Source: Solibacillus sp. FSL W7-1464 (lineage in GTDB: Bacteria > Bacillota > Bacilli > Bacillales_A > Planococcaceae). From it: a stretch of DNA of 64,000 nucleotides. The stretch is from NCBI RefSeq assembly GCF_038004425.1, contig NZ_JBBORC010000001.1:3015001-3079000 (forward strand), in the 5' to 3' direction. Below the pieces are notes generated by a model. That model worked only from the letters and a program-made list of their open reading frames with translations. It was not told the origin of the DNA and searched no databases. The translations under genes and the position numbers were made by a program. Below are positions 48,871-56,078 of this stretch, one piece after another (the first letter of the stretch is position 1; each line of letters opens with the position of its first letter).

Positions 48871-49593
48871 TTAGATAAATTGCATCGATTTTATAAATTG
48901 TTGAATCCGTTCGTTATTGTTCGCTGTAAAGAAGTTTTCGGTTACGCCGTCATAGCCGATTTCACCGTTTTCCAGAAATAGAATCCGGTCTGCCACTTCG
49001 CGCGCAAAATTCAGGTTGTGCGTCACGATAATCATCGACTTGCCTTCTTCCGCCAAATCTTTCAGCACCTTCAGCACTTCCCCCTCAAGCTCGGGATCCA
49101 GTGCACTCGTCGGCTCATCGAACAGTAGAAACTGCGGTTCCATCGCCAATGCTCTTGCGATGGCGACACGCTGCTGCTGCCCTCCGGAAAGTTGCGACGG
49201 ATACTGGTCTGTTTTATGACTCAGGCCAACCTTCTCCAATAACTGCTGCGCCTTTTGTCTTGCAGCCGCTTTATCTTTCCTTAAAACGGTAACCGGCCCT
49301 TCCATCACATTTTCAAGCACTTTCATATGCGGGAACAGATTGAAGCTTTGGAATACCATCGCCGTATTTTGACGAATTGAAAGCAGGTTCTTTTGAGAAA
49401 TCGGCTTGTTCAGTTCAACTGTCTGGTTGCCGACTGTCAAAATTCCTTTTTCAGGTCGCTCCAATAAATTGATACAGCGCAGCAGCGTCGATTTCCCTGA
49501 ACCGGATGGACCTAAAATAACTGTTGTTTCGCCTTCATGAAATGTTAAATTGATATTTTTCAATGCCTCGTTCTCGCCAAAGAACTTCGACAT
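48871..49593 (-). CDS. Polar amino-acid ABC transporter ATPase
   Basis: An ATPase of the GlnQ/TcyC type: Walker A GPSGSGKSTLL, signature [16 protein letters not shown], Walker [13 protein letters not shown], switch His in VTHNLNF. The first ATG (49593) has no ribosome site and would cut off the first beta strand. AAGGGAGGG lies 4 nt before an in-frame ATT at 49614, which would give IIVQFQQMSKFFG, the expected N-terminus. A rare ATT or ATC start, or a local sequence error, is therefore likely. It works with the permease and binding lipoprotein encoded upstream. Confidence 0.9.
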   Translation of the reverse strand: MSKFFGENEALKNINLTFHEGETTVILGPSGSGKSTLLRCINLLERPEKGILTVGNQTVELNKPISQKNLLSIRQNTAMVFQSFNLFPHMKVLENVMEGPVTVLRKDKAAARQKAQQLLEKVGLSHKTDQYPSQLSGGQQQRVAIARALAMEPQFLLFDEPTSALDPELEGEVLKVLKDLAEEGKSMIIVTHNLNFAREVADRILFLENGEIGYDGVTENFFTANNNERIQQFIKSMQFI

Positions 49594-49647
49594 TTGCTGA
49601 AATTGTACGATAATAAGCCCTCCCTTCTAGCACTTCACCTGACACTC

Positions 49648-50307
49648 TTATACATACTTTGATGCGTATTTTTCCAGGCGGCTTTGAATGACCATCAGAA
49701 TACTGATAAAGATTAAATAGATGACCGCACAAAGCGAATAAATCATAAGCGGCTCATATGTACGCGCGGTAATTTGCTGTCCGACCATGAATAGATCCGC
49801 AAGTGTGATACTCGCTACTAAAGAGGTCCCTTTCACCAGATCGATAAAATCATTGGCCACTGACGGCAATGAAATTCGGACAGTTTGCGGTGCGATCACT
49901 CGTCGCATCATTTGCCAATATGTCATACCGAGAGATTCTGCAGCTTCCCATTGCCCTTTTGGAATGGCCAAGATCGAAGCCCGAATCGATTCGGATGCAT
50001 AGGCGCCCGTATTCAGTGAAAATGTAATAATCGCCGCTGTCCATGCATCAAGGGTAATCCCCAATTTCGGAAGACCGAAGAATACGATAAACAATGTTAC
50101 CAATAATGGTGTTCCACGAAATACCCAGACGTACGTACCGAAAATCCAGCGTAATACTTTGTAGTTTGAGATTCTAGCCAGTGCCGTCACAACTGCGATG
50201 ACCAGTGCTATGGCAAAGGCAATGAGCGATAGCGGAATGGTAACAAGAAGTCCTGCTTTTAAAATCGGCCAGATCGAGTTAAGTAAAATATCCATTTCTC
50301 TACTCAT
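49648..50307 (-). CDS. Polar amino-acid ABC transporter permease
   Basis: A 219-residue permease of the HisM/GlnP type with five helices and the cytoplasmic EAA loop AAESLGMTYWQMMRRVIAPQ (near 120-140) that docks to the ATPase. GAAAGGAGTG precedes the ATG. It sits between the binding-protein gene and the ATPase gene. With LuxS downstream, cystine or another sulfur amino acid is the most likely substrate, but the sequence does not prove it. Confidence 0.9.
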   Translation of the reverse strand: MSREMDILLNSIWPILKAGLLVTIPLSLIAFAIALVIAVVTALARISNYKVLRWIFGTYVWVFRGTPLLVTLFIVFFGLPKLGITLDAWTAAIITFSLNTGAYASESIRASILAIPKGQWEAAESLGMTYWQMMRRVIAPQTVRISLPSVANDFIDLVKGTSLVASITLADLFMVGQQITARTYEPLMIYSLCAVIYLIFISILMVIQSRLEKYASKYV

Positions 50308-50341
50308 CCACTAACACTCCTTTCTATAGTTAAATCCACGT

Positions 50342-50366
50342 AAAAAAGGCCGTCGAAACGACCTTT
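50342..50366 (-). terminator. Intra-operon terminator between binding protein and permease
   Basis: A 9-bp stem with one G-T pair and a TTCG-type tetraloop (50345-50353 with 50358-50366) is followed on the minus strand by T's. It ends most transcripts behind the binding protein, which would give more binding protein than permease. Confidence 0.8.
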
Positions 50367-50369
50367 CCA

Positions 50370-51170
50370 TTAGTTGTTTGAAATAACATTTTCACCAAAA
50401 TATTTTTCCGAAATTGCTTCGAATGTACCGTCTTCAGTACGTTCTTTAATAATTTCATTTAACTTCTCACGGAACTCATCGTTTTCTTTATTTAAAATTA
50501 ATGCGATATCAGTTGAATTGATCGCACCGTCCAGTACCTTCAATTTCGTATCCGGCTGCTCCTGCAAGTATGTCAGGAATGTCACACGGTCATGGATTGT
50601 TCCATCTGCACGGCCTTGTACAACAAGCTCGATTGAACTCATCAGATCATTTGTTGCCACTACTTCTGCACCAAGCGCTTCTGCATCGCGGGCAAAGTTA
50701 CTTGTAATTGTTTGTGAAGATTTTTTACCGTCCATATCAGCCGGCTCTTTAATTTCCGTGTTATCCGTATGTACGGCAACTACTGCTTCTGATTTCATAT
50801 ATGGCGTCGAGAAGTCGTACTTTTCTTTACGCTCATCTGTAATCGATACGTTGTTAATTACGAAATCGTATTTATCTGTATCTAAACCTGCAATTAATGA
50901 ATCCCATTTTGTTTCAACATATTCCGCTTCAACACCAAGGTCTTTTGCGATCTGATCGGCAATTTCATATTCAAAGCCTGTTAATGCCCCTGATACATCA
51001 TGGAAGCTGAATGGAGGGAATGTTCCTTCAAGACCGATTTGGATTTTTCCGTCTGCCTGGATTTCCTCTAATTTATTTTTTGCCTCACTTGCGTTTTCCT
51101 CTGATTTGTCGCCACCACATGCTGCTAAAACAAGCGCTGATAATGTAACGATTGATAATAATTTTTTCAT
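50370..51170 (-). CDS. Amino-acid ABC transporter substrate-binding lipoprotein
   Basis: A 266-residue solute-binding protein, family 3. Signal peptide with lipobox LAAC (Cys18), then lobe 1 (KIQIGLEGTFPPFSFHD...GFEYEIADQIAKDLG) and lobe 2 (about 115-215). It resembles TcyA/YxeM-type proteins for cystine and related amino acids. It is the first gene of an operon with permease, ATPase and luxS. GGAGG precedes the ATG. Substrate is inferred from luxS, not seen. Confidence 0.9.
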   Translation of the reverse strand: MKKLLSIVTLSALVLAACGGDKSEENASEAKNKLEEIQADGKIQIGLEGTFPPFSFHDVSGALTGFEYEIADQIAKDLGVEAEYVETKWDSLIAGLDTDKYDFVINNVSITDERKEKYDFSTPYMKSEAVVAVHTDNTEIKEPADMDGKKSSQTITSNFARDAEALGAEVVATNDLMSSIELVVQGRADGTIHDRVTFLTYLQEQPDTKLKVLDGAINSTDIALILNKENDEFREKLNEIIKERTEDGTFEAISEKYFGENVISNN

Positions 51171-51379
51171 GCTAAATGCCTCCGCTGTTAATTCCTAGTT
51201 ATTTAATGAGCTTTATATTATAACAGGGTAATAATAAAAACAATCTTTATTTTCTGAACAATTTTTAAATTTAGAACTATTAGTTAATGAAAGCTAGGAA
51301 ACGTGCGCTAGGCAGATAAAAAGTGCCAATTTCCTCAAATGGAAAATTGACACGTTCACGTTACTTTTTTAAAGAAAAT

Positions 51380-51413
51380 GGCGCTGTTCCTTTTTGCAGG
51401 AAAGCACCCTTTC
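51380..51413 (-). terminator. Possible terminator behind the SDR gene
   Basis: An imperfect stem (GCGCTGTTCCT paired with AGGAAAGCACC) with a 6-nt loop and a T-rich tail on the minus strand, about 11 bp past the SDR stop. A second imperfect hairpin lies at 51323-51353. Confidence 0.5.
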
Positions 51414-51423
51414 GTTCAATCTA

Positions 51424-52161
51424 TTATTCTTCATAAATCATTTTCTTCGTCATTCCGCCATCGATTGTCAGATCCGTCCCGGTAATAAAATCATTTTCCG
51501 GGTTCGCTAAATACAGACAGGCGCGGGCAATATCATCCGGTTTGCCGACACGGTTGGAAAAATGCTGGTTATGGTCGACCGGTCTAAGGGCATCATAATC
51601 CCCTGTTTCAATCCAACCCGGTGAAATGCTGTTTACTGTAATGTTCAGCTCACTGAACGAGCTTGCCAATGCATGAGTAAGAGCCAGGATTCCTCCTTTT
51701 GATGCGGCATAGCCTTCTGAATTCGGTTCGGACATGACCGCACGTGTTGAAGCGAGATTAATGATTGCCCCGCCGCTGTTCATCCGTTTTGCCGCTTCAC
51801 GCGAACATAAAAAGACACTGCGCAAATTCGTATTGATGATGTCATCCCAGTCTTCGAGCGATAATTCCAGCGGTGAAATCCATTTCCCTTTTCCCGCATT
51901 ATTGATCAGTATATGAATCTCGCCAAAACGGGCTGCTGCTGTTTCCATCAATTGACGAACGCTCTCTTCACTGCGTACGTCCGTCTCTGCAAAAATGGCG
52001 GAGTACCCTTCCTTTTGCAGTTCGCCTGCCAGCTGGACACCTAAGTCATGTTCGATATCGGCGATGACAACATTGGCACCGGCTTTTGCAAAATGGGTTG
52101 CTACGGTGCGCCCGATTCCTTGCGCTGCACCTGTGACGATAACGGTTTTGTTCTGGAACAT
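51424..52161 (-). CDS. Short-chain dehydrogenase/reductase
   Basis: A 245-residue classical SDR. Cofactor motif TGAAQGIG (near 11-18), NNAGKG near 88, catalytic Ser in INLASTR near 137 and YxxxK in EGYAASKGG near 150, C-terminal TGTDLTIDGGM. The acidic residue at the end of strand 2 (VVIADIEHD) predicts NAD rather than NADP. Substrate is unknown. AAAGGAGG precedes the ATG. It is a single gene. Confidence 0.88.
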   Translation of the reverse strand: MFQNKTVIVTGAAQGIGRTVATHFAKAGANVVIADIEHDLGVQLAGELQKEGYSAIFAETDVRSEESVRQLMETAAARFGEIHILINNAGKGKWISPLELSLEDWDDIINTNLRSVFLCSREAAKRMNSGGAIINLASTRAVMSEPNSEGYAASKGGILALTHALASSFSELNITVNSISPGWIETGDYDALRPVDHNQHFSNRVGKPDDIARACLYLANPENDFITGTDLTIDGGMTKKMIYEE

Positions 52162-52271
52162 TGGTTGAATTCCTCCTTTGTCAATTGCTTAGTAAGAGTG
52201 TAACTGAAATGTGTTGAGATTTCGTGTTTGAGGTTGTGCTTTTTTAGAGTGGGTGCGCGTTGTAGGGGTTT

Positions 52272-52711
52272 AATTAGAAAAGTTTTGGCGGATATTAGAA
52301 GAGTTGCATGAGGTTTTAGAACTTTGGTGAGGGTTATTAGAAGATCTCGATTTGCCGGTGGTTTTTAAGTTTTTTGCGGATAGGACCGTGATTTTATTAG
52401 AAAAGTTCGGATACTTATTAGAAGAGTTACGTGAGTTATTAGAAATATGGCCAGGTTTATTAGAAGATATCGGGTAAGTGCGTGCTTTTTTAGTTAAAAG
52501 CGTTTAGTTTTAGGCTGTTCAGTGGCGGGGCAGGATTTTATTAGAAGAGTTCAGGTACTTATTAGAAGAGTTGAATAGGATATTAGAACATTTGAGTACT
52601 TTATTTGAATAGTTGGAGCACTTATTAGAAAAAATAGAATTTATATTAGAACTTCTCACTTTTATTAGAAGATTTTTCGAGATATTAGAACAATGGAGAA
52701 CTTTATTAGAA
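52272..52711 (+). repeat. TATTAGAA box array G (17 boxes, two upstream blocks)
   Basis: Block 1 boxes start at 52272 (AATTAGAA), 52293, 52314 (TTTTAGAA), 52335; block 2 at 52395, 52416, 52437, 52458; the core at 52539, 52560, 52581, 52602 (TATTTGAA), 52623, 52644, 52663, 52683, 52704, offsets exactly 0,21,42,63,84,105,124,144,165. Block 2 starts 144 bp before the core, block 1 123 bp before block 2. It is the longest array. Confidence 0.94.
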
Positions 52712-52829
52712 AATCAGCCTCGCTGCAATCGGATTCGCCATCTACTAGAACGAGTAATTGCCTCGCTTTCATGCTATAATAGACGGAGCGGATCATTGCT
52801 AGTAAGGCAATGACAAAGGAGACAAAATA

Positions 52830-53282
52830 ATGAGTCAACAAAATCAAGAATCAGCACAACAATTACCTGAGAACTTCAGTGAATTAAAGAAGGCCGTAAA
52901 TCGTACAGCAGACTGGGAAGCACGTTTAGAAGCGGTTCAGGAACTGGCGAAAATTAAAGCGGATGAATCGATCAAAATTTTGCAATATGTGGCGAAAGCG
53001 GATTTAGTAACGAAAGTTCGTGATGCTGCTGCGAAACATTTAAAGAAAATGGGTCAGCAAGTCGAACCTTCTGAAGCACCTAAAGGCGAATTGTTCAAAG
53101 ACCTGCGCAAAATTTTCAAGCGTATTAAGAAGAGCTTGCCTGCGGACCATACGTATGAAGACTTCAAAGTAAAATTGGAGAAAATGCGCATCGATATTTA
53201 CAACACATATGAAGGCGAAAAAGGCGCACAGTTTGACGCTTGGCTGAAGGATATGTGGGAAACAACGACAACTCGAAAATAA
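52830..53282 (+). CDS. HEAT-repeat-like protein
   Basis: A 150-residue acidic, helical cytoplasmic protein. Residues 20-75 contain one or two HEAT-type helical pairs (WEARLEAVQELAKIKADESI and VTKVRDAAAKHLKKM). The remainder (KDLRKIFKRIKKSLPADHTY...) is helical without a known family. Such proteins bind other proteins or fold as scaffolds. AAAGGAGAC precedes the ATG. It is a single gene between array G and its terminator. Confidence 0.75.
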   Translation: MSQQNQESAQQLPENFSELKKAVNRTADWEARLEAVQELAKIKADESIKILQYVAKADLVTKVRDAAAKHLKKMGQQVEPSEAPKGELFKDLRKIFKRIKKSLPADHTYEDFKVKLEKMRIDIYNTYEGEKGAQFDAWLKDMWETTTTRK

Positions 53283-53290
53283 CACCAGTG

Positions 53291-53318
53291 AACACGGATT
53301 AAATTCCGTGTTTTTTAT
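53291..53318 (+). terminator. Terminator of the HEAT-repeat gene
   Basis: An 8-bp perfect stem (53291-53298 AACACGGA with 53305-53312) is followed by T's, 8 bp behind the stop. Confidence 0.88.
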
Positions 53319-53324
53319 TATGTA

Positions 53325-53353
53325 AAAATAGCGCTCTCCTTATTGGAAAGCGC
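53325..53353 (-). terminator. Terminator behind the DUF2512 gene
   Basis: A 9-bp stem with one G-T pair (GCGCTTTCC/GGAGAGCGC, within 53331-53353) is followed by T's on the minus strand, 14 bp past the DUF2512 stop. Confidence 0.85.
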
Positions 53354-53366
53354 CACTACAAAACTA

Positions 53367-53771
53367 TTAATATTCTCTTTGAGCATCTGTTGCATCGGCT
53401 CTATCAAATACTTGTCTATCAATATATTTATGGAAGAACCATTCCCCTAAACCGATGACTACCGCTGAAACAATGGCAGCTGCTACAATATTGTCGCTGT
53501 TTTCAGAATAGCTTTGTCCCATAAAGTAAATAACAATTGCTGCTAGAAGGACATCCGACAATGTAGCGACGATATTTCTTTTATCCTGCTCTGCACGGGC
53601 ACCGGCATTCTGGAAAATCCCTAAATCCCCTACAACATAAGCTAAAAGTGTTAACACTAAACTGATTACTAATGTGTCGCTAAATGCAAAACCAAAAACC
53701 CCTGCAAGAATAATACCTAAAACTGCCGCAATCATCACAAATTTAATAACCAAAGCTTTCAAATGATTCAT
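53367..53771 (-). CDS. YndM-like DUF2512 membrane protein
   Basis: A 134-residue protein with four hydrophobic helices (10-28, 33-50, 68-85, 95-112) and the family-typical VVGDLGIFQNAGARAEQDK loop after helix 2, then the EWFFHKYI tail. DUF2512/YndM proteins are small bacillar membrane proteins without known function, some of them sporulation-linked. AAGGAGGGG precedes the ATG. Confidence 0.85.
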   Translation of the reverse strand: MNHLKALVIKFVMIAAVLGIILAGVFGFAFSDTLVISLVLTLLAYVVGDLGIFQNAGARAEQDKRNIVATLSDVLLAAIVIYFMGQSYSENSDNIVAAAIVSAVVIGLGEWFFHKYIDRQVFDRADATDAQREY

Positions 53772-53943
53772 TTAGAACCCCTCCTTAATTTTGTTATACA
53801 GCATTAATACCCAACTCATATATTTTTACTCATATTCTGAGAAAATTATTAAATTAATATTTTGGAATAAATTCAATCGTTCGCTAGTATATCTTTTAAA
53901 GGAACGGAAAAAATAGTGGAGATAAACAGATGAGGTGAACAGA

Positions 53944-54324
53944 GTGGGTATTTTTGATGGATTGATGGGCAATGCAAGTGAATTGAAGGCAGAAGAGGTT
54001 CAAAAAGAGATGGCTGAAATCATTGCGAGTAATGAAGTAGTCAAGCATGCGTATAAAGTAATACGAGATACGTTTATCTTTACAAACAAACGCTTGATCC
54101 TTGTTGATAAACAGGGCATGACCGGGAAGAAAACGGAGTATATGTCCATTCCGTACAAGAGCATTACAAATTTTTCGATCGAAACAGCCGGCACGTTTGA
54201 TTTGGATGCAGAGCTGAAAATCTGGGTTTCCGGCAATAGCGTCCCTCTTCAAAAGAAGTTTAACAAAGCGACAAATATTTATGCTGTACAGCGTGTTTTG
54301 GCAGAAAATATTTTGTCTTCTTAA
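53944..54324 (+). CDS. Bacterial PH-domain protein
   Basis: A 126-residue cytoplasmic protein with one bacterial pleckstrin-homology domain (about 40-120). YKVIRDTFIFTNKRLILVDK is the typical first hairpin and MSIPYKSITNFSIETAG the second. These proteins form oligomeric rings; function is unknown. The start is GTG at 53944, with GAGGTGAA just upstream. It is followed by a strong terminator and then array H. Confidence 0.85.
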   Translation: MGIFDGLMGNASELKAEEVQKEMAEIIASNEVVKHAYKVIRDTFIFTNKRLILVDKQGMTGKKTEYMSIPYKSITNFSIETAGTFDLDAELKIWVSGNSVPLQKKFNKATNIYAVQRVLAENILSS

Positions 54325-54330
54325 CAATTA

Positions 54331-54386
54331 AAACGAACGATTATGGATGCTTCTTTACCGGAGAAGCCGAATCGTTCGTTTTTTTG
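54331..54386 (+). terminator. Terminator of the PH-domain gene
   Basis: A 12-bp perfect outer stem (54331-54342 with 54370-54381) and a 6-bp inner stem (GCTTCT/AGAAGC) are followed by seven T. Confidence 0.92.
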
Positions 54387-54432
54387 CTTCTTTTATATTT
54401 TGTGATTTATGATATGGTAGAAGCAATATGGG

Positions 54433-54604
54433 TATTAGAAGATTTTCCATTATATTAGAACATCTTCATGCTTTATTAGAACTTCCGCAGCACATATTTG
54501 AACATCGGGCACACTTATTAGAAGATCGTACATATATATTAGAAAATCCCAGTTTTATTAGAACATTTTTCAGTTTATTAGAACATTGAGCGGTGATATT
54601 AGAA
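54433..54604 (+). repeat. TATTAGAA box array H (9 boxes)
   Basis: Boxes start at 54433, 54453, 54474, 54495 (TATTTGAA), 54516, 54537, 54556, 54576 and 54597; offsets 0,20,41,62,83,104,123,143,164. It is a minimal nine-box core between a terminator and the start of the CC-motif protein gene, 43 bp before its ATG, so it must lie in or at the edge of that gene's promoter or leader. Confidence 0.93.
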
Positions 54605-54646
54605 CTTTTCCGCACCCACACACTCTACGAAAGCGAGGAACCCTTC

Positions 54647-54922
54647 ATGCAAATCGAACTCGATACAAATACGAAAAAATGGATGCAGTCAAAAAGCAAG
54701 CCTGTTTCCGTAAGAACTATATCTGTGAACGCTTGCTGTGCCCCGCCCGTACAGGAATTGATGACTCATTTAGGAAAGCCGAAAGACGTGCACAACTATC
54801 AGGAAATCAAAATCGATGACCTGTCCATTTACGTGGAGAAGCACCTTTCCCAAAATGAAAAGATGACATTGAAGCTTACAGGCATCGGCATTTTCAAAAT
54901 GATTTCGGCTAAGTTAGGCTAG
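54647..54922 (+). CDS. Small CC-motif protein (CC/Se motif family)
   Basis: A 91-residue protein with adjacent cysteines in VNACCAPPVQELM (residues 29-30). It resembles a small family in which one of these positions can be selenocysteine in other bacteria; here both are cysteine codons. The IKIDDLSIYVEKHL segment fits the same family. A redox or metal-binding role is plausible but unproven. CGAGGAACC lies before ATG 54647. Its stop overlaps the stop of the convergent gene by 4 bp. Confidence 0.65.
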   Translation: MQIELDTNTKKWMQSKSKPVSVRTISVNACCAPPVQELMTHLGKPKDVHNYQEIKIDDLSIYVEKHLSQNEKMTLKLTGIGIFKMISAKLG

Positions 54923-55539
54923 TAGGCAATTCCCACGCGCGCCTTTATAAAATCGCCGCTTTCCAATAAGCTATAGGCAAAGTCCGCGGTATCCGGGACT
55001 GAAATTTGGCTGCCGTCTACCGGTAGGAAATCTCGTTCTGTCCGGTAGTTCCCGAGCCGTTCCCCGTCCGGCAAATAGGTCGGGCAGACAATTGTCCAAT
55101 CAAGTTCAGACTGCTCCAGCAACTCATACACTTTATGATGTTCTTCTGCAGCACGGGTTAATTTCCGCTTTGATTCGCTTGACTGGTAGCGCAGCAGTTC
55201 CGGGCTTACGCGACTTTGCAGGATGCCGGCAGTACCGATTGTAATGATTCGTTTAATGTCTTCCTTTTCCATTGCATCAATAATGAACGGCATGCTTTCC
55301 GTAAGAGTCGTTCCCCCATCTGTATTCAAGGCACTCATTACCACATCCGCCCCATTCATTGCCTGCTCAACATCTTTTTTACTCAGCACATTCCCCTGAA
55401 TAACCGTCAGATTTTTATGCTGGAACTGAATTTTCTCCGGTGTGCGAACGAGAACCGTCACCTGATGGCCCTCCAGAAGCGCATTCTTAACTAAATGGCT
55501 TCCAACCCGGCCCGTACCGCCTAAAATTAATAACTTCAT
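54919..55539 (-). CDS. NAD(P)H-binding protein, SDR-like
   Basis: A 206-residue atypical short-chain protein of the NAD(P)-binding family (YesF/YwnB-like). The Rossmann motif ILGGTGRVGSHLV is at the N-terminus; TIGTAGIL and the central WTIVCPTYLPDG follow. These proteins resemble isomerases or reductases; some sense redox. GAAAGAAGG precedes ATG 55539; a longer form to 55581 lacks a ribosome site. It ends inside the stop of the convergent CC-motif gene, with no space for separate terminators. Confidence 0.82.
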   Translation of the reverse strand: MKLLILGGTGRVGSHLVKNALLEGHQVTVLVRTPEKIQFQHKNLTVIQGNVLSKKDVEQAMNGADVVMSALNTDGGTTLTESMPFIIDAMEKEDIKRIITIGTAGILQSRVSPELLRYQSSESKRKLTRAAEEHHKVYELLEQSELDWTIVCPTYLPDGERLGNYRTERDFLPVDGSQISVPDTADFAYSLLESGDFIKARVGIAY

Positions 55540-55645
55540 TTGGTCAACCTTCTTTCGTAAATAAATGATTAGCTCAAACAAATAAACAGCCGGCCCCGGA
55601 TTCCCGGTCCCAACTGTCTTAATATAATCAGTACTTTGTATTTAA

Positions 55646-55960
55646 TTATCCTTCAATATAGTTCGCTTCCAGACCGCGCGCTACTTCCTTCGCTTTCTCC
55701 ATAACTGCCCGGTGTGCTACCGCCACATACAGTTCACTCTCGTAAAAGCGGAACGGGATTTCCTGACCTTCGTATTGCCACATGAAGAAGTCGCCGCTAA
55801 TTTTCATGTTGACACCGTCTTGAGTGACACTATAAAAATCTCTGTACTCGAAATCCAATTTAGTCGCAAAGAAGTTCTGACATTCCTGTAGGCTTAGCGA
55901 AGGATTCCCTTCCTGATTATGACGTGTAATTTTATATCGTGGATTCATTCGTGTATTCAT
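55646..55960 (-). CDS. Small hypothetical protein
   Basis: A 104-residue soluble protein with alternating short strands (VNMKISGDFFMWQYEGQEIP) and a C-terminal helix (HRAVMEKAKEVARGLEANY). It could be a small alpha+beta fold. No family is recognised. AAAGGAG lies 7 nt before the ATG, and codon use resembles the neighbours, so it is a real gene. Confidence 0.6.
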   Translation of the reverse strand: MNTRMNPRYKITRHNQEGNPSLSLQECQNFFATKLDFEYRDFYSVTQDGVNMKISGDFFMWQYEGQEIPFRFYESELYVAVAHRAVMEKAKEVARGLEANYIEG

Positions 55961-56078
55961 TAAAAATCTCCTTTAATAACCATCTATCGTTTCATTATAA
56001 TTGGTTGCCATCGTTAAGGCAAAAGACTGGATTCAAACAATACCAGGCTTCCAAAATAGATACCCCGCCGATTTATTT

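Noticed and set aside
24488-54604. CRISPR-like arrays
   Set aside because: The repeated box is only 8 bp with 11-13 bp between boxes, there is no longer conserved repeat, no cas gene, and the spacing pattern is fixed rather than open-ended.
24488-54604. TRAP-type RNA binding site built of repeated UAG triplets
   Set aside because: TRAP sites have GAG/UAG triplets 2-3 nt apart; here UAG recurs every 19-21 nt and no trp gene is near.
54647-54922. Selenoprotein gene
   Set aside because: Both positions of the CC motif are cysteine codons; there is no in-frame TGA and no SECIS-like hairpin was evident.
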